Below are positions 1 to 8,510 of a stretch of 38,097 bases of DNA, piece after piece. Every line of letters begins with the position of its first letter. Within the stretch, counting starts at the first letter, position 1. The DNA comes from Haloferax profundi. Lineage in GTDB: Archaea > Halobacteriota > Halobacteria > Halobacteriales > Haloferacaceae. Location: contig NZ_LOPV01000378.1 of assembly GCF_001469865.1 (NCBI RefSeq), forward strand, positions 1-38,097. The letters run 5' to 3'. A model generated the notes under the pieces. That model saw nothing but the letters and a program-made list of their open reading frames with translations. It was not told where the DNA came from and did no database searches. The position numbers and the translations under genes are program-made.

Positions 1-651
1 CTCGAAACGCGGCCGTTCCGCTTTATCGACGTGTCCCTCTCGGGCGACGAAGGTATCGAGCGCGTCCGACAGCGCATCAGGGAGTTCGACCTCGAAGACG
101 CCGTGGTCATCGTCGACCTGACCGGCGAGGGAGAGTCGGTCACGCCCGCCGCAGTCGAGTCGTTCGCCGTCGAACAAGGCGCACTCGTCGCCCGCGTCAA
201 CGACCGACGCGAGATAGACACCGAGGCAGACCTGAACGTCGACGTGTCCTTCGCGGACCCCGACGACGCAGTCCGCGACAAAGTCCGCGAGATGGGCCTG
301 TCGAGCGCAGCGCTCGACGTGGACGAGACGGTGCGCGCGAGCAAAGTCGCCGATTCGAACGTCCGCGACGAGGTTCGCGAACGCGTCGCATCGCTCCTCG
401 ACGACGACCCCGGTGCGTTCGTCACGGCGGAGAACGAGTCCGATGCCGATGCGGAAGCGGACACTGCGTCGGAGACGGTGGATTCCGAATCGGAGACTGT
501 CGAGAGCGGTGCGGGGACTACCGGGAGCGACGCGGAGTCGCCAGAGACGCAATCGGAGTCGCCAGAGACGCAGTCGGAGACGAGCGACGACTCGGCTGAC
601 GAACCAGCACCCGAACCGGCCCGCGACAGTTCGCTGGGTGATTTCGCGTGA
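1..651 (+). CDS. mre11: Mre11 nuclease, C-terminal part (5' end outside the window)
   Basis: The reading frame is open from base 1 and ends at TGA 649-651, so only about the last 216 codons are present. The phosphodiesterase core with its metal-binding histidines lies upstream and cannot be seen. What remains is the capping/Rad50-contact region (start of the frame to about codon 135), followed by an acidic Ser/Glu/Thr-rich tail containing two copies of a seven-residue ESPETQS unit, and a terminal SLGDFA. Mre11 pairs with Rad50 to process double-strand break ends. The identification rests mainly on the 4-nt overlap (GTGA) with rad50, which implies translational coupling, plus the fit of the C-terminal region. 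The end SLGDF resembles the LxxF half of a PCNA-interacting peptide, but the leading Gln is missing, so I do not claim one. Confidence 0.88.
   Translation, partial: LETRPFRFIDVSLSGDEGIERVRQRIREFDLEDAVVIVDLTGEGESVTPAAVESFAVEQGALVARVNDRREIDTEADLNVDVSFADPDDAVRDKVREMGLSSAALDVDETVRASKVADSNVRDEVRERVASLLDDDPGAFVTAENESDADAEADTASETVDSESETVESGAGTTGSDAESPETQSESPETQSETSDDSADEPAPEPARDSSLGDFA
535..576 (+). repeat. 21-bp tandem duplication in the mre11 acidic tail
   Basis: Two head-to-tail 21-bp units (535-555 and 556-576) differ at one base and keep the frame, giving ESPETQS twice. This looks like recent slippage in a disordered linker. It adds residues without disturbing the conserved core or the overlap with rad50. 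Confidence 0.85.
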
Positions 652-3329
652 GGTTCACCCACGTCGCACTCCGGAACTTCAAGCCGTACGACGACGCCGA
701 ACTCGACGTGCGCGACGGTGTCACCGTCATCCACGGCGTCAACGGGAGCGGAAAGTCGTCACTCCTCGAAGCGTGCTTCTTCGCACTCTACGGGTCGAAG
801 GCCCTCTCCGGCACGCTGGAAGATGTCGTGACGACCGGTGAGGACGACGCCGAAATCGAACTCGAGTTCGTCCACGACGGCGGCACCTACCGCATCGAAC
901 GTCGCATCCGCGTTTCGGGTGACCGCGCGACCACCGCGAAGTGTGTCCTCGAGGGTCCCGACGGGACTGTCGAAGGCGCGCGCGACGTACGGCGACACGT
1001 GGCCTCGCTCCTCCGCATGGACGCCGAGGCGTTCGTCAACTGCGCGTACGTCCAGCAAGGCGAGGTCAACAAACTCATCAACGCCTCGCCGTCCCAGCGA
1101 CAGGACATGATAGACGACCTGCTCCAACTCGGGAAACTCGAAGAGTACCGAGAGCGGGCCGGAAACGCGCGGTTAGGGGTCGAAGACGTACTGACGAGCA
1201 AGCGGAGCGTCCTCGACGACATCGAGTCGCAAATCGCGGCCAAAGAAGACGAAGACCTCCACGCGCGACTCAACGCGCTCGAATCCGACCTCGCCGAGGT
1301 AGACGAGAAGGTATCGAACTACGAGGCACAACGCGACAAGGCGAAGTCGACGCTCGATGCGGCGCAGTCGACGCTCGACGAACACGCCGAGAAGCGAGAA
1401 CGACTCTCCGAGGTCGAATCTGCCATCGAAGAACTCCAGTCGAAAGTGTCGGAAGACGAAGCGGAACGCGACACACTCACCGACCGAATCCGCGAACTCG
1501 ACGCGAAACTCGACGAACTCGACGACGACATCGAGTCGGCGGTGGCGGAGACCGACCTCGACGAGGCGAGCGACGATGCAATCGACGCCCGGCGGGACAC
1601 GCTGGCCGAGCGAGAATCCGAGATTCGCGAGGAGTTGTCCGAGTCTCGGCAGCGAGCACAGGCACTTCGCACGCAGGCCGAACGCCTCGAAGAACGGGCC
1701 ACCGACCTCGAATCGCGCGCGGAAGAAAAGCGGGAGGCGGCAGACGCAGACGAGTCTACGGCAGACGAGGCAGCGACGGAACTCGAATCGTTCCGCGAGA
1801 AACGGGCGGACATCGAGTCTTCGATAGCCGATATCGACGAGCAGTTCGCCGATGCACCCGTCGAACGCGGGTCTGCGGCGGCACTCCTCGACGAGCGTCG
1901 CACTGAGCGCTCGGAGGCCCGCGAATCACTCGCAGAGACCGAGACCGAGTTGAAGAACGCCCGCGAACGACTCACCGAGGCCGAAGAACTCCGCGACGCT
2001 GGCAAGTGTCCGGAGTGTGGGCAACCGGTCGATGGGTCGCCCCACGTGGACGCCATCGATGACCGCGAGGCCGACGTCGAGTCGCTCGAAGCCGAGCGAG
2101 ACGAACTCGAGTCGACAGTCGAGTCGCTGGACGCCGCTGTCGAGGCGGCCGAACGACTCGTGGAACTGGAAACGCGCGCCGACTCACTGACCGACTCGCT
2201 GTCCCACCTCGACGACCGTATCGAGGACCGCGAGAAGACGCTCGAGTCGCGCCGTGAGGCCGCTACCGAGAAACGAGAGACGGCAGACGAACTCGACGCG
2301 GAAGCGTCCGAGAAACGTGAGGCCGCGACGACGCAAGCGGAGCGCGCCGACACAGTCGAAGCGACGGTCGAAGACCTCGAAGCGGACCTCGACGCGCTCG
2401 AAACTCGCCGCGAGCGATTGGACCGCGTCGAGTCACTCGTCGAGACGCGCGCCGACACAGTCGACACCCAAGAGCGACTCCGGGAGCGGCGCGAAACGCT
2501 CGCCGAGGTCAACGACGAACGCCGCGAGCACCTCACAGAACGCCGGAACAGACGCGCCGAACTTCGGGAGGCAGTCGACGAAGCGGCGGTCGAGTCGGCC
2601 AAGAAGCGCAAACAGAACGCCGAAGCGTACCTCGAGAAAGTCGAGACGGAGGTCCTCCCCAAACTACGCGACCAGCGCGACGACCTCCAGAGCCGAATCG
2701 GTGGGGTGCAGTCGGACCTCGAACGACTCGACGAACTCCGCGAACGCCGTGACGCACTGGCCGAGCGAGTGGGTGCGCTCGAATCGCTCCACGACGAAGT
2801 GTCCACGCTCGAATCGACCTACGGCGACCTTCGCGCGGACCTCCGACAGCGGAACGTCGAGGTGCTCGAACGGATGCTCAACGAGACGTTCGACCTCGTC
2901 TACGCCAACGATGCGTACTCGCGCATCCGACTCGACGGCGAGTACGGCCTGACCGTCTTCCAGAAAGACGGGACAGCACTCGACCCCGAGCAGTTGTCCG
3001 GTGGGGAACGCGCGTTGTTCAACCTCAGCCTCCGGTGTGCAATCTACCGCCTCCTCGCCGAGGGTATCGACGGTGCTGCGCCACTGCCACCGCTCATCCT
3101 CGACGAACCGACTGTCTTCCTCGACACCGGCCACGTCTCGCGGTTGGTCGACCTCGTCGAAGACATGCAGTCACGCGGCGTCAAACAGATACTCATCGTC
3201 AGCCACGACGACGAACTCGTCGGTGCGGCGGACGACCTGGTGCGCGTGGAGAAGAACCCGACGACGAATCGCTCGACAGTCGAACGAACCGACGCACCGG
3301 ACATCGCGAGCGTCCTCGCCGACGACTGA
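648..3329 (+). CDS. rad50: Rad50 SMC-like ATPase
   Basis: 893 aa from a GTG start that overlaps the mre11 stop. Features in order: Walker [10 protein letters not shown] at residues 30-38; Q-loop region YVQQGE near 138; a very long Glu/Arg-rich coiled coil; the zinc hook CPEC at residues 454-457, almost exactly mid-protein; the returning coil; ABC signature LSGGERA near 783; Walker [12 protein letters not shown] near 816; and the switch histidine in IVSHDDE. The length is typical of archaeal Rad50. Two monomers joined through Zn at the hook tether DNA ends, and ATP binding controls access of Mre11 to the break. In H. volcanii the complex is reported to restrain homologous recombination in favour of other repair routes. 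Nothing is broken or missing. Confidence 0.97.
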   Translation: MRFTHVALRNFKPYDDAELDVRDGVTVIHGVNGSGKSSLLEACFFALYGSKALSGTLEDVVTTGEDDAEIELEFVHDGGTYRIERRIRVSGDRATTAKCVLEGPDGTVEGARDVRRHVASLLRMDAEAFVNCAYVQQGEVNKLINASPSQRQDMIDDLLQLGKLEEYRERAGNARLGVEDVLTSKRSVLDDIESQIAAKEDEDLHARLNALESDLAEVDEKVSNYEAQRDKAKSTLDAAQSTLDEHAEKRERLSEVESAIEELQSKVSEDEAERDTLTDRIRELDAKLDELDDDIESAVAETDLDEASDDAIDARRDTLAERESEIREELSESRQRAQALRTQAERLEERATDLESRAEEKREAADADESTADEAATELESFREKRADIESSIADIDEQFADAPVERGSAAALLDERRTERSEARESLAETETELKNARERLTEAEELRDAGKCPECGQPVDGSPHVDAIDDREADVESLEAERDELESTVESLDAAVEAAERLVELETRADSLTDSLSHLDDRIEDREKTLESRREAATEKRETADELDAEASEKREAATTQAERADTVEATVEDLEADLDALETRRERLDRVESLVETRADTVDTQERLRERRETLAEVNDERREHLTERRNRRAELREAVDEAAVESAKKRKQNAEAYLEKVETEVLPKLRDQRDDLQSRIGGVQSDLERLDELRERRDALAERVGALESLHDEVSTLESTYGDLRADLRQRNVEVLERMLNETFDLVYANDAYSRIRLDGEYGLTVFQKDGTALDPEQLSGGERALFNLSLRCAIYRLLAEGIDGAAPLPPLILDEPTVFLDTGHVSRLVDLVEDMQSRGVKQILIVSHDDELVGAADDLVRVEKNPTTNRSTVERTDAPDIASVLADD

Positions 3330-3354
3330 GGGGTGCGACGGTCGACGTCGACTT

Positions 3355-3783
3355 CTATCTGCTCGCACGCAGGCGTTCGACGCCGTCTCGTGCGGTTGCT
3401 GTCGCCTCGTAACCTCGCTCGCCGTAGACCGTCGTCTCTTCGACGAGACCGGCGATTCGAAACTCGGTCAGGAGGCCGTGCAGGTCGCTCTCGCAGAGGT
3501 CGTACGAATCGAGCAATTCGACCACTGGCAGCGGACCACGGTCCACGAGGTCCACGAGCAGGCCGAGTGCGCGCTCGGTCGGTGTCGCGACGAGAATCGT
3601 TCGGACCGCCTCCGGGACGGCGCGCGCCGCAGTTTCGAGTGGTGACTCGCCGCCGACGGCTTCGAGTTCGTCGTTGGAGACGTAGCGTTCTTCGCCTGTC
3701 TTCGGGTCGCGGACGCGACTGCTCTCACTGGAGCGTTTGACGAGCAGATACGTTCGGCCGTCTGGCCCGCGGACGGTGCGCAT
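3355..3783 (-). CDS. Conserved haloarchaeal protein, possible winged-helix
   Basis: 142 aa, ATG at 3783, TAG at 3355-3357, converging on rad50 with a 25-nt gap. The N-terminal third (YLLVKRSSESSRVRDPKTGEERYV) looks like a small beta-rich module. The remainder is helical, and the segment from about residue 85 to 130 (VVELLDSYDLCESDLHGLLTEFRIAGLVEE...GYEATATARDGVERL) has the layout of a winged-helix domain: helix, recognition-like helix, then a beta hairpin. I cannot name a family. Close linkage to mre11-rad50 on one side and polB on the other is also my recollection for H. volcanii, but there is no direct evidence for a repair role. DNA binding is an inference from the fold pattern only. Confidence 0.8.
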   Translation of the reverse strand: MRTVRGPDGRTYLLVKRSSESSRVRDPKTGEERYVSNDELEAVGGESPLETAARAVPEAVRTILVATPTERALGLLVDLVDRGPLPVVELLDSYDLCESDLHGLLTEFRIAGLVEETTVYGERGYEATATARDGVERLRASR

Positions 3784-3808
3784 GGTCGGGCGAAGGCGTC
3801 GGCGACTG

Positions 3809-4333
3809 TTAGCGGTTGCGTTCGTCTCGGTCGGGTTCGTCGTCGGACGACGCTTTGGCGTCTTCGTCGTCGGACGACCAGTCTGTCTCCTCGTACTCTT
3901 TGTACATGTAGTAGACGCGCACGAGTGCGCCGATTCCGAGGAGCGTCACGCCCCCGCCAATCAGCACCTGCCCGCGGAAGTAGACGAGCATCGGACCGAG
4001 TGCGAGGCCGGCGAGACCGATGTTGGCGAGGACGACGCTGGCCCAGAATAGTCGAGACACTTCCGGGTCGACGTCGGCAGCGAACCCCGAGACGTCGTCG
4101 TCACTGAAGTCACTGACCAGACCAGAGTCGGGGTCTTCACCGGGGATGTCGACACGGGGGATGTTCGGGAGGTCCTTCTCGGGATTTCCCCACCGTGACT
4201 CGGGGTGAGACCACCGTTTTACGCGGTCGGCCGGGGACGCAACGTCGTGCGCGGAACGCTCTGTGTCCTGCTCGCGTCCGGGAGACGGCTCTGTCGTCTC
4301 CGACTCGTCGCCGCGTCGCTCGTCGTCCGTCAC
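3809..4333 (-). CDS. Conserved membrane protein with acidic ends
   Basis: 174 aa from a GTG at 4333, with TAA at 3809-3811. Residues 1 to about 88 are hydrophilic and acidic. Two adjacent hydrophobic segments follow (WASVVLANIGLAGLALGPMLVYF, then VLIGGGVTLLGIGALVRVYYMY, roughly residues 95-142), and the tail is Asp/Glu/Ser-rich. This is a two-helix hairpin with both ends probably on the same side of the membrane. No catalytic motif is visible. Its end lies 25 nt upstream of the start of the neighbouring minus-strand gene at 3783, so the two may share a transcript. Function unknown. Confidence 0.8.
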   Translation of the reverse strand: MTDDERRGDESETTEPSPGREQDTERSAHDVASPADRVKRWSHPESRWGNPEKDLPNIPRVDIPGEDPDSGLVSDFSDDDVSGFAADVDPEVSRLFWASVVLANIGLAGLALGPMLVYFRGQVLIGGGVTLLGIGALVRVYYMYKEYEETDWSSDDEDAKASSDDEPDRDERNR

Positions 4334-4381
4334 GCTCGCGTCGAGACGCCGTGCCGAGAAAAAGAGTCCGCTTCGGCCGAG

Positions 4382-4567
4382 TTAGGCGCAGTCGTCGAGG
4401 CGCATCGATTGTGTCGCCTCGACCCATGCGAGTGGGTTCTCCGCGTCGTAGAACACCACGCCACCGTCGATATCGTAGGATTCGATCGTCTCGGCGCCTG
4501 TCGGACCAGTCGGTCCGGTGCCGTCGATCGTGCCGTCCCACCGTTCGGGTGCTGCGTGGTCGGTCAT
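4382..4567 (-). CDS. Small acidic haloarchaeal protein
   Basis: 61 aa if started at ATG 4567 (MTDHAAPERW...). A GTG four codons upstream (4579) is also open but sits too close to the TATA-like element near 4596-4604. The core ESYDIDGGVVFYDAENPLAWVEA is a pattern I associate with a family of tiny haloarchaeal proteins (perhaps DUF7331, from memory and unchecked). There is no signal peptide, cysteine pair or catalytic motif. It is transcribed divergently from polB across a promoter region of about 105 bp. Confidence 0.75.
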   Translation of the reverse strand: MTDHAAPERWDGTIDGTGPTGPTGAETIESYDIDGGVVFYDAENPLAWVEATQSMRLDDCA

Positions 4568-4640
4568 ATCGTGTGTCACTGAATGTCACACACAGGTATA
4601 TGTCTTTCCGTAATTCGAATGGGGGGTCGTTGAAACGCCG

Positions 4641-4650
4641 GGGTTTTTAG
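4641..4650 (+). promoter_or_regulatory. TATA box for polB
   Basis: GGGTTTTTAG lies 23 nt before the polB ATG, the spacing expected for an archaeal TATA box driving a leaderless transcript. No Shine-Dalgarno sequence is needed or convincing here. Confidence 0.65.
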
Positions 4651-4672
4651 CCGCGCCGCCGAAGCGGAGAGC

Positions 4673-7369
4673 ATGACGCAGACGGGTTTGAGCGACTTCG
4701 GGGGACACGACGCCGACGGCGGAGGTGACGAGCGGCCAGACGGAGAGGCCGCCATCGTCGCCGGAGACGCCGCCCAGCACGTCTCCGACGTCATCGACAC
4801 AGACGAGGTGCGCTTTCCCGACCCAGACGGGACGGTCGAACTGGCCGTCACACAGGTCGACTACACCATCGAGGGGGCGGGCCGCGACGAGTATCCAGTA
4901 CTCCACGTCTTCGGTCGGACGGCGGACGACGAACCCGAACACGTTCGCATCCTCGGGTTCGAACCGTACTTCTACGCACCGACGGCCAGCCTCGACGACG
5001 AGGTACTCGACAAGGACGTCATCACGCGCACGGAAGATGGGTTCGAGAGTATCCGTGGCGAGGAACTGACGAGGATTCACACGCGGACGCCCCGCGACGT
5101 CGGGCAAATCCGCGACGAGTTCGACCACTACGAGGCCGACATCCTCTTTCCGAATCGTCTCCTCATCGACAAAGACATCAAAGACGGCGTGCGCGTCCCG
5201 GACCGCCGTCTCGACGACGAGACGATTCAGATTCCCCATCAAGAACTCGAACCGACGTCTGTCGACGCGAATCTGCGGGTGAACACGTTCGACATCGAGG
5301 TCAACGACAGAAACGGCTTCCCCGAAGAGGGTGAAGAACCAATCATCTGTCTCACGTCGCACGACTCCTACCGCGACGAGTACATCGTCTGGCACGCCGT
5401 CGCCCCCGACGGCGAGGGGAAGCGACCCGACGCGCTTCCGAACTACGAGTTCCTCCGCGACGGCGCGTCGGTGGAGGTTCGAACCTTCGAGGAAGAACCG
5501 GCGATGCTCGACGCGTTCCTCGCGTACATCGAAGAGACGGACCCCGACGTACTCACCGGGTGGAACTTCGAGGACTTCGACGCCCCGTACTTCCTCGACA
5601 GACTCGACGTGTTGAACCCGACGACTGACTACGAACTCGACGCCGATCGGATGTCACGCCTCGGCGAGGTGTGGCGAAGTAACTGGGGTGGCCCAGACAT
5701 CAAGGGCCGCGTCGTCTTCGACCTGTTGTACGCTTACAAGCGGACGCAGTTCACGGAACTCGAATCGTACCGACTCGACGCCGTCGGCGAACTCGAACTC
5801 GACGTCGGCAAAGAACGCTACTCGGGCGACATCGGTGACCTCTGGGAGCAAGACCCCGAGCGCTTGCTGGAGTACAACCTTCGTGACGTGGAGTTGTGTG
5901 TCGAAATCGACCGCAAGCAGGACATCGTCGCCTTCTGGGACGAGGTGCGGACGTTCGTCGGGTGTAAACTCGAAGACGCGCCGACGCCGGGCGACACCGT
6001 CGACATCTACGTCCTCCACAAGGTCCACGGCGAGTTTGCGCTCCCCTCGAAGGGGAAACAGGAGTCGGAAGACTACGAGGGCGGTGCCGTCTTCGACCCC
6101 ATCACGGGCGTCAAAGAGAACGTCACGGTGCTCGACTTGAAGTCGCTGTACCCGATGTGCATGGTGACTATCAACGCCTCGCCGGAGACCAAAGTCGACC
6201 CTGACGAGTACGATGGTGAGATGTTCCACGCACCCAACGGGACCCACTTCCGGCAGGAACCCGACGGTATGATTCGGGAGATGGTCGACGAACTCCTCGC
6301 CGAGCGTGAGGAGAAGAAGTCGCTCCGGAACGAACACGACCCCGGTTCCTCCGCGTACGAGCAGTTCGACCGTCAGCAGGCGGCAGTGAAGGTCATCATG
6401 AACTCGCTGTACGGTGTGCTGGGGTGGGACCGCTTCCGCCTGTACGACAAGGAGATGGGCGCGGCGGTGACGGCGACGGGCCGTGAAGTCATCGAATTCA
6501 CGGAACGAGCGGCGAACGAAATCGGCTACGACGTCGCCTACGGCGACACCGACTCCGTCATGCTCGAACTCGGCCCCGACGTGTCGAAAGACGAGGCTAT
6601 CGAGCAGTCGTTCGAGATTGAAGAACACATCAACGCCGCCTACGACGACTTCGCGAAAGAGGCACTCGGTGCCGACGAGCATCGCTTCCAAATCGAGTTC
6701 GAGAAGCTCTACCGTCGGTTCTTCCAGGCGGGCAAGAAGAAGCGCTACGCCGGTCACATCGTCTGGAAAGAAGGCAAGGACGTCGACGACATCGACATCA
6801 CCGGGTTCGAGTACAAACGCTCGGACATCGCGCAGGTGACGAAGGAAGTCCAAAAGAACGTCATCGACATGATCGTCCACGGTGAGGACACGGAGGTCAT
6901 CAAAGACTACCTCCACGACATCATCACCGACTTCCAATCCGGCGACCTGCCACTCGAAGAGATTGGCATTCCCGGCGGCATCGGCAAACGCCTGTCCGCC
7001 TACGAGACGCCGACAGCACACGTCCGGGGTGCGCAGTACGCGAACACGTTCCTCGGGACGAACTTCGGACGCGGGTCGAAACCGAAGCGCGTCTACCTCG
7101 CGAAGGTCCACCCGTCGTGGTTCCGCGACATGGAAGCAGATGGGTTCGACCCGCAGATGGACGACCTGTACCGCGCGTTCAAACGCGACCCAGACGTCAT
7201 CTGTTTCGAGTACGCCGACCAGGTTCCGGCGGCGTTCGAAGTCGACTGGGACACGATGCTCGACAAGACGCTCGAAGGCCCGATTTCACGCATCATCGAA
7301 GCGCTTGGGATGTCTTGGGACGAAGTCAAAAGCGGTCAAGAACAGACTGGTCTCGGTAGTTTCGTCTGA
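4673..7369 (+). CDS. polB: Family B replicative DNA polymerase (PolB), intein-free
   Basis: 898 aa. The 3'-5' exonuclease motifs are intact: Exo I FDIEVN (D207, E209), Exo II NFEDFD (298-303), Exo III YNLRD (401-405). The polymerase motifs are intact: motif A DLKSLYP (488-494), motif B KVIMNSLYG (573-581), motif C YGDTDS (623-628). All run on without interruption, so no intein is present at the usual archaeal PolB insertion points in motifs A, B and C. The last eight residues, QTGLGSFV (891-898), fit the PCNA-interacting QxxLxxFF pattern. The N-terminus has a similar QTGLSDFG at residues 3-10. The enzyme is the B-family chromosome replicase/repair polymerase of haloarchaea. It has its own TATA box and is monocistronic, followed by a T-run near 7500. 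Confidence 0.97.
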   Translation: MTQTGLSDFGGHDADGGGDERPDGEAAIVAGDAAQHVSDVIDTDEVRFPDPDGTVELAVTQVDYTIEGAGRDEYPVLHVFGRTADDEPEHVRILGFEPYFYAPTASLDDEVLDKDVITRTEDGFESIRGEELTRIHTRTPRDVGQIRDEFDHYEADILFPNRLLIDKDIKDGVRVPDRRLDDETIQIPHQELEPTSVDANLRVNTFDIEVNDRNGFPEEGEEPIICLTSHDSYRDEYIVWHAVAPDGEGKRPDALPNYEFLRDGASVEVRTFEEEPAMLDAFLAYIEETDPDVLTGWNFEDFDAPYFLDRLDVLNPTTDYELDADRMSRLGEVWRSNWGGPDIKGRVVFDLLYAYKRTQFTELESYRLDAVGELELDVGKERYSGDIGDLWEQDPERLLEYNLRDVELCVEIDRKQDIVAFWDEVRTFVGCKLEDAPTPGDTVDIYVLHKVHGEFALPSKGKQESEDYEGGAVFDPITGVKENVTVLDLKSLYPMCMVTINASPETKVDPDEYDGEMFHAPNGTHFRQEPDGMIREMVDELLAEREEKKSLRNEHDPGSSAYEQFDRQQAAVKVIMNSLYGVLGWDRFRLYDKEMGAAVTATGREVIEFTERAANEIGYDVAYGDTDSVMLELGPDVSKDEAIEQSFEIEEHINAAYDDFAKEALGADEHRFQIEFEKLYRRFFQAGKKKRYAGHIVWKEGKDVDDIDITGFEYKRSDIAQVTKEVQKNVIDMIVHGEDTEVIKDYLHDIITDFQSGDLPLEEIGIPGGIGKRLSAYETPTAHVRGAQYANTFLGTNFGRGSKPKRVYLAKVHPSWFRDMEADGFDPQMDDLYRAFKRDPDVICFEYADQVPAAFEVDWDTMLDKTLEGPISRIIEALGMSWDEVKSGQEQTGLGSFV

Positions 7370-7390
7370 GCACCGAGACAGGGTCGTTGA

Positions 7391-7410
7391 CGTAACCACA
7401 GGTGGTTACG
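7391..7410. promoter_or_regulatory. 20-bp near-perfect palindrome between polB and sufC
   Basis: CGTAACCAC-AG-GTGGTTACG has two perfect 9-bp arms around a 2-nt centre. It begins 22 nt after the polB stop and lies about 180 nt before sufC. An overlapping weaker hairpin, GGTGG-TTACG-CCACC (7401-7415), shares the right arm, so the two are mutually exclusive in RNA. It could be a protein operator or part of the polB 3' UTR. A loop of only 2 nt makes a DNA operator the more natural reading. Confidence 0.5.
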
Positions 7411-7497
7411 CCACCACCGACGACGAACCGATGTTCGGCTACCCGAAACCCGGACGTATGTCACGAACCATCACGTCTTCTTTGCGGATTTGAAAAC

Positions 7498-7510
7498 AAT
7501 TTTTCTTTCT
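7498..7510 (+). terminator. T-rich terminator after polB
   Basis: ACAATTTTTCTTTCT forms a pyrimidine/T run about 130 nt after the polB stop, the usual form of archaeal intrinsic termination. It precedes the likely sufC promoter (CTACAAAAGG, about 7509-7518). Confidence 0.45.
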
Positions 7511-7589
7511 ACAAAAGGCACCGGGGGTGAATGCGCAAGCATTATGGGCGATACTCCCCAGGGTTCGAGTACGAGGCAACGAACCAACG

Positions 7590-8495
7590 ATGGCAACTCT
7601 CGAGATCAAGAACCTCCACGCACGTGTCGCGGAGGAAGACGGTGAGCAGATTCTGCGAGGTGTCGACCTGGAAGTCAAATCCGGCGAGATCCACGCACTG
7701 ATGGGTCCCAACGGGTCCGGCAAGTCTACGACTTCTAAAATCATCGCCGGCCACCCCGCCTACGAGGTAACCGACGGCGAAATCCTCCTCCACCTGGAAG
7801 AGGGCGACTTCGGTGACCTCGAAATTCCGGACGACGCCCGCACGTGGAACCTTCTGGAACTGGAACCGAACGAGCGCGCCGCGCTCGGTATCTTCCTCGG
7901 CTTCCAGTACCCCGCGGAAATCGAAGGCGTCACCATGACGAACTTCCTCCGAACCGCGCTCAACGCGAAACTCGACGAGCGCGAAGAACTCCTCTTCGGC
8001 GAGGACGAGGAAGAAGAAGAAGAGGACGTCGGCTACGACACCTCCCCGATGGAGGGCAACGTCGACGACGGCGAAGTCGGCGTCGCCGAGTTCCAGAAGC
8101 TCCTCAAGGAGAAGATGGACCTCCTCGACATGGACGAGAAGTTCATGCAGCGCTACCTCAACGCCGGGTTCTCCGGCGGTGAGAAGAAACAGAACGAGGT
8201 TCTGCAGGCCGCAATCCTCGAACCATCCATCGCCGTGCTCGACGAGATCGACTCCGGTCTCGACATCGACCGCCTGCAGGACGTCTCGAAGGGTATCAAC
8301 GCCCTCCGCGACGAGCAGGGCACGGGTATCCTCCAGATCACGCACTACCAGCGTATCCTCGAATACGTCGAACCCGACTACGTCCACATCATGCTGGACG
8401 GAAAGGTCGTCAAGAGCGGCGACGCGTCCCTCGCGTCCGAACTCGAAGACAAGGGGTACGACTGGGTCCGCGAGGAAGTCTACGAGGCCGCGTAA
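7590..8495 (+). CDS. sufC: SufC, ATPase of the Fe-S cluster scaffold
   Basis: 301 aa from ATG 7590. The frame is open further upstream to 7527, but the family begins with MATLEIKNLHA, so the shorter form is chosen. Walker A GPNGSGKST is at 39-47, signature FSGGEKK from 194, Walker B AVLDE with D218-E219, followed by the D-loop SGLD. SufC is the ABC-type ATPase that drives conformational change in the SufB-SufD scaffold during cluster assembly in the cytosol. An acidic insertion between about residues 138 and 165 (a run of Glu, then a Gly/Asp-rich stretch) separates the ATP-binding halves and is longer than in the bacterial SufC proteins I recall. First gene of sufCBD, with 15 nt to sufB. Confidence 0.96.
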   Translation: MATLEIKNLHARVAEEDGEQILRGVDLEVKSGEIHALMGPNGSGKSTTSKIIAGHPAYEVTDGEILLHLEEGDFGDLEIPDDARTWNLLELEPNERAALGIFLGFQYPAEIEGVTMTNFLRTALNAKLDEREELLFGEDEEEEEEDVGYDTSPMEGNVDDGEVGVAEFQKLLKEKMDLLDMDEKFMQRYLNAGFSGGEKKQNEVLQAAILEPSIAVLDEIDSGLDIDRLQDVSKGINALRDEQGTGILQITHYQRILEYVEPDYVHIMLDGKVVKSGDASLASELEDKGYDWVREEVYEAA

Positions 8496-8510
8496 ACCAA
8501 CCTACACACC

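Noticed and set aside
1319-2806. A 495-codon Ser/Arg-rich frame antisense to the rad50 coiled coil
   Set aside because: Its composition (long Ser/Arg runs) is the mirror of GAG/GAC-rich coiled-coil codons; no start signal or family.
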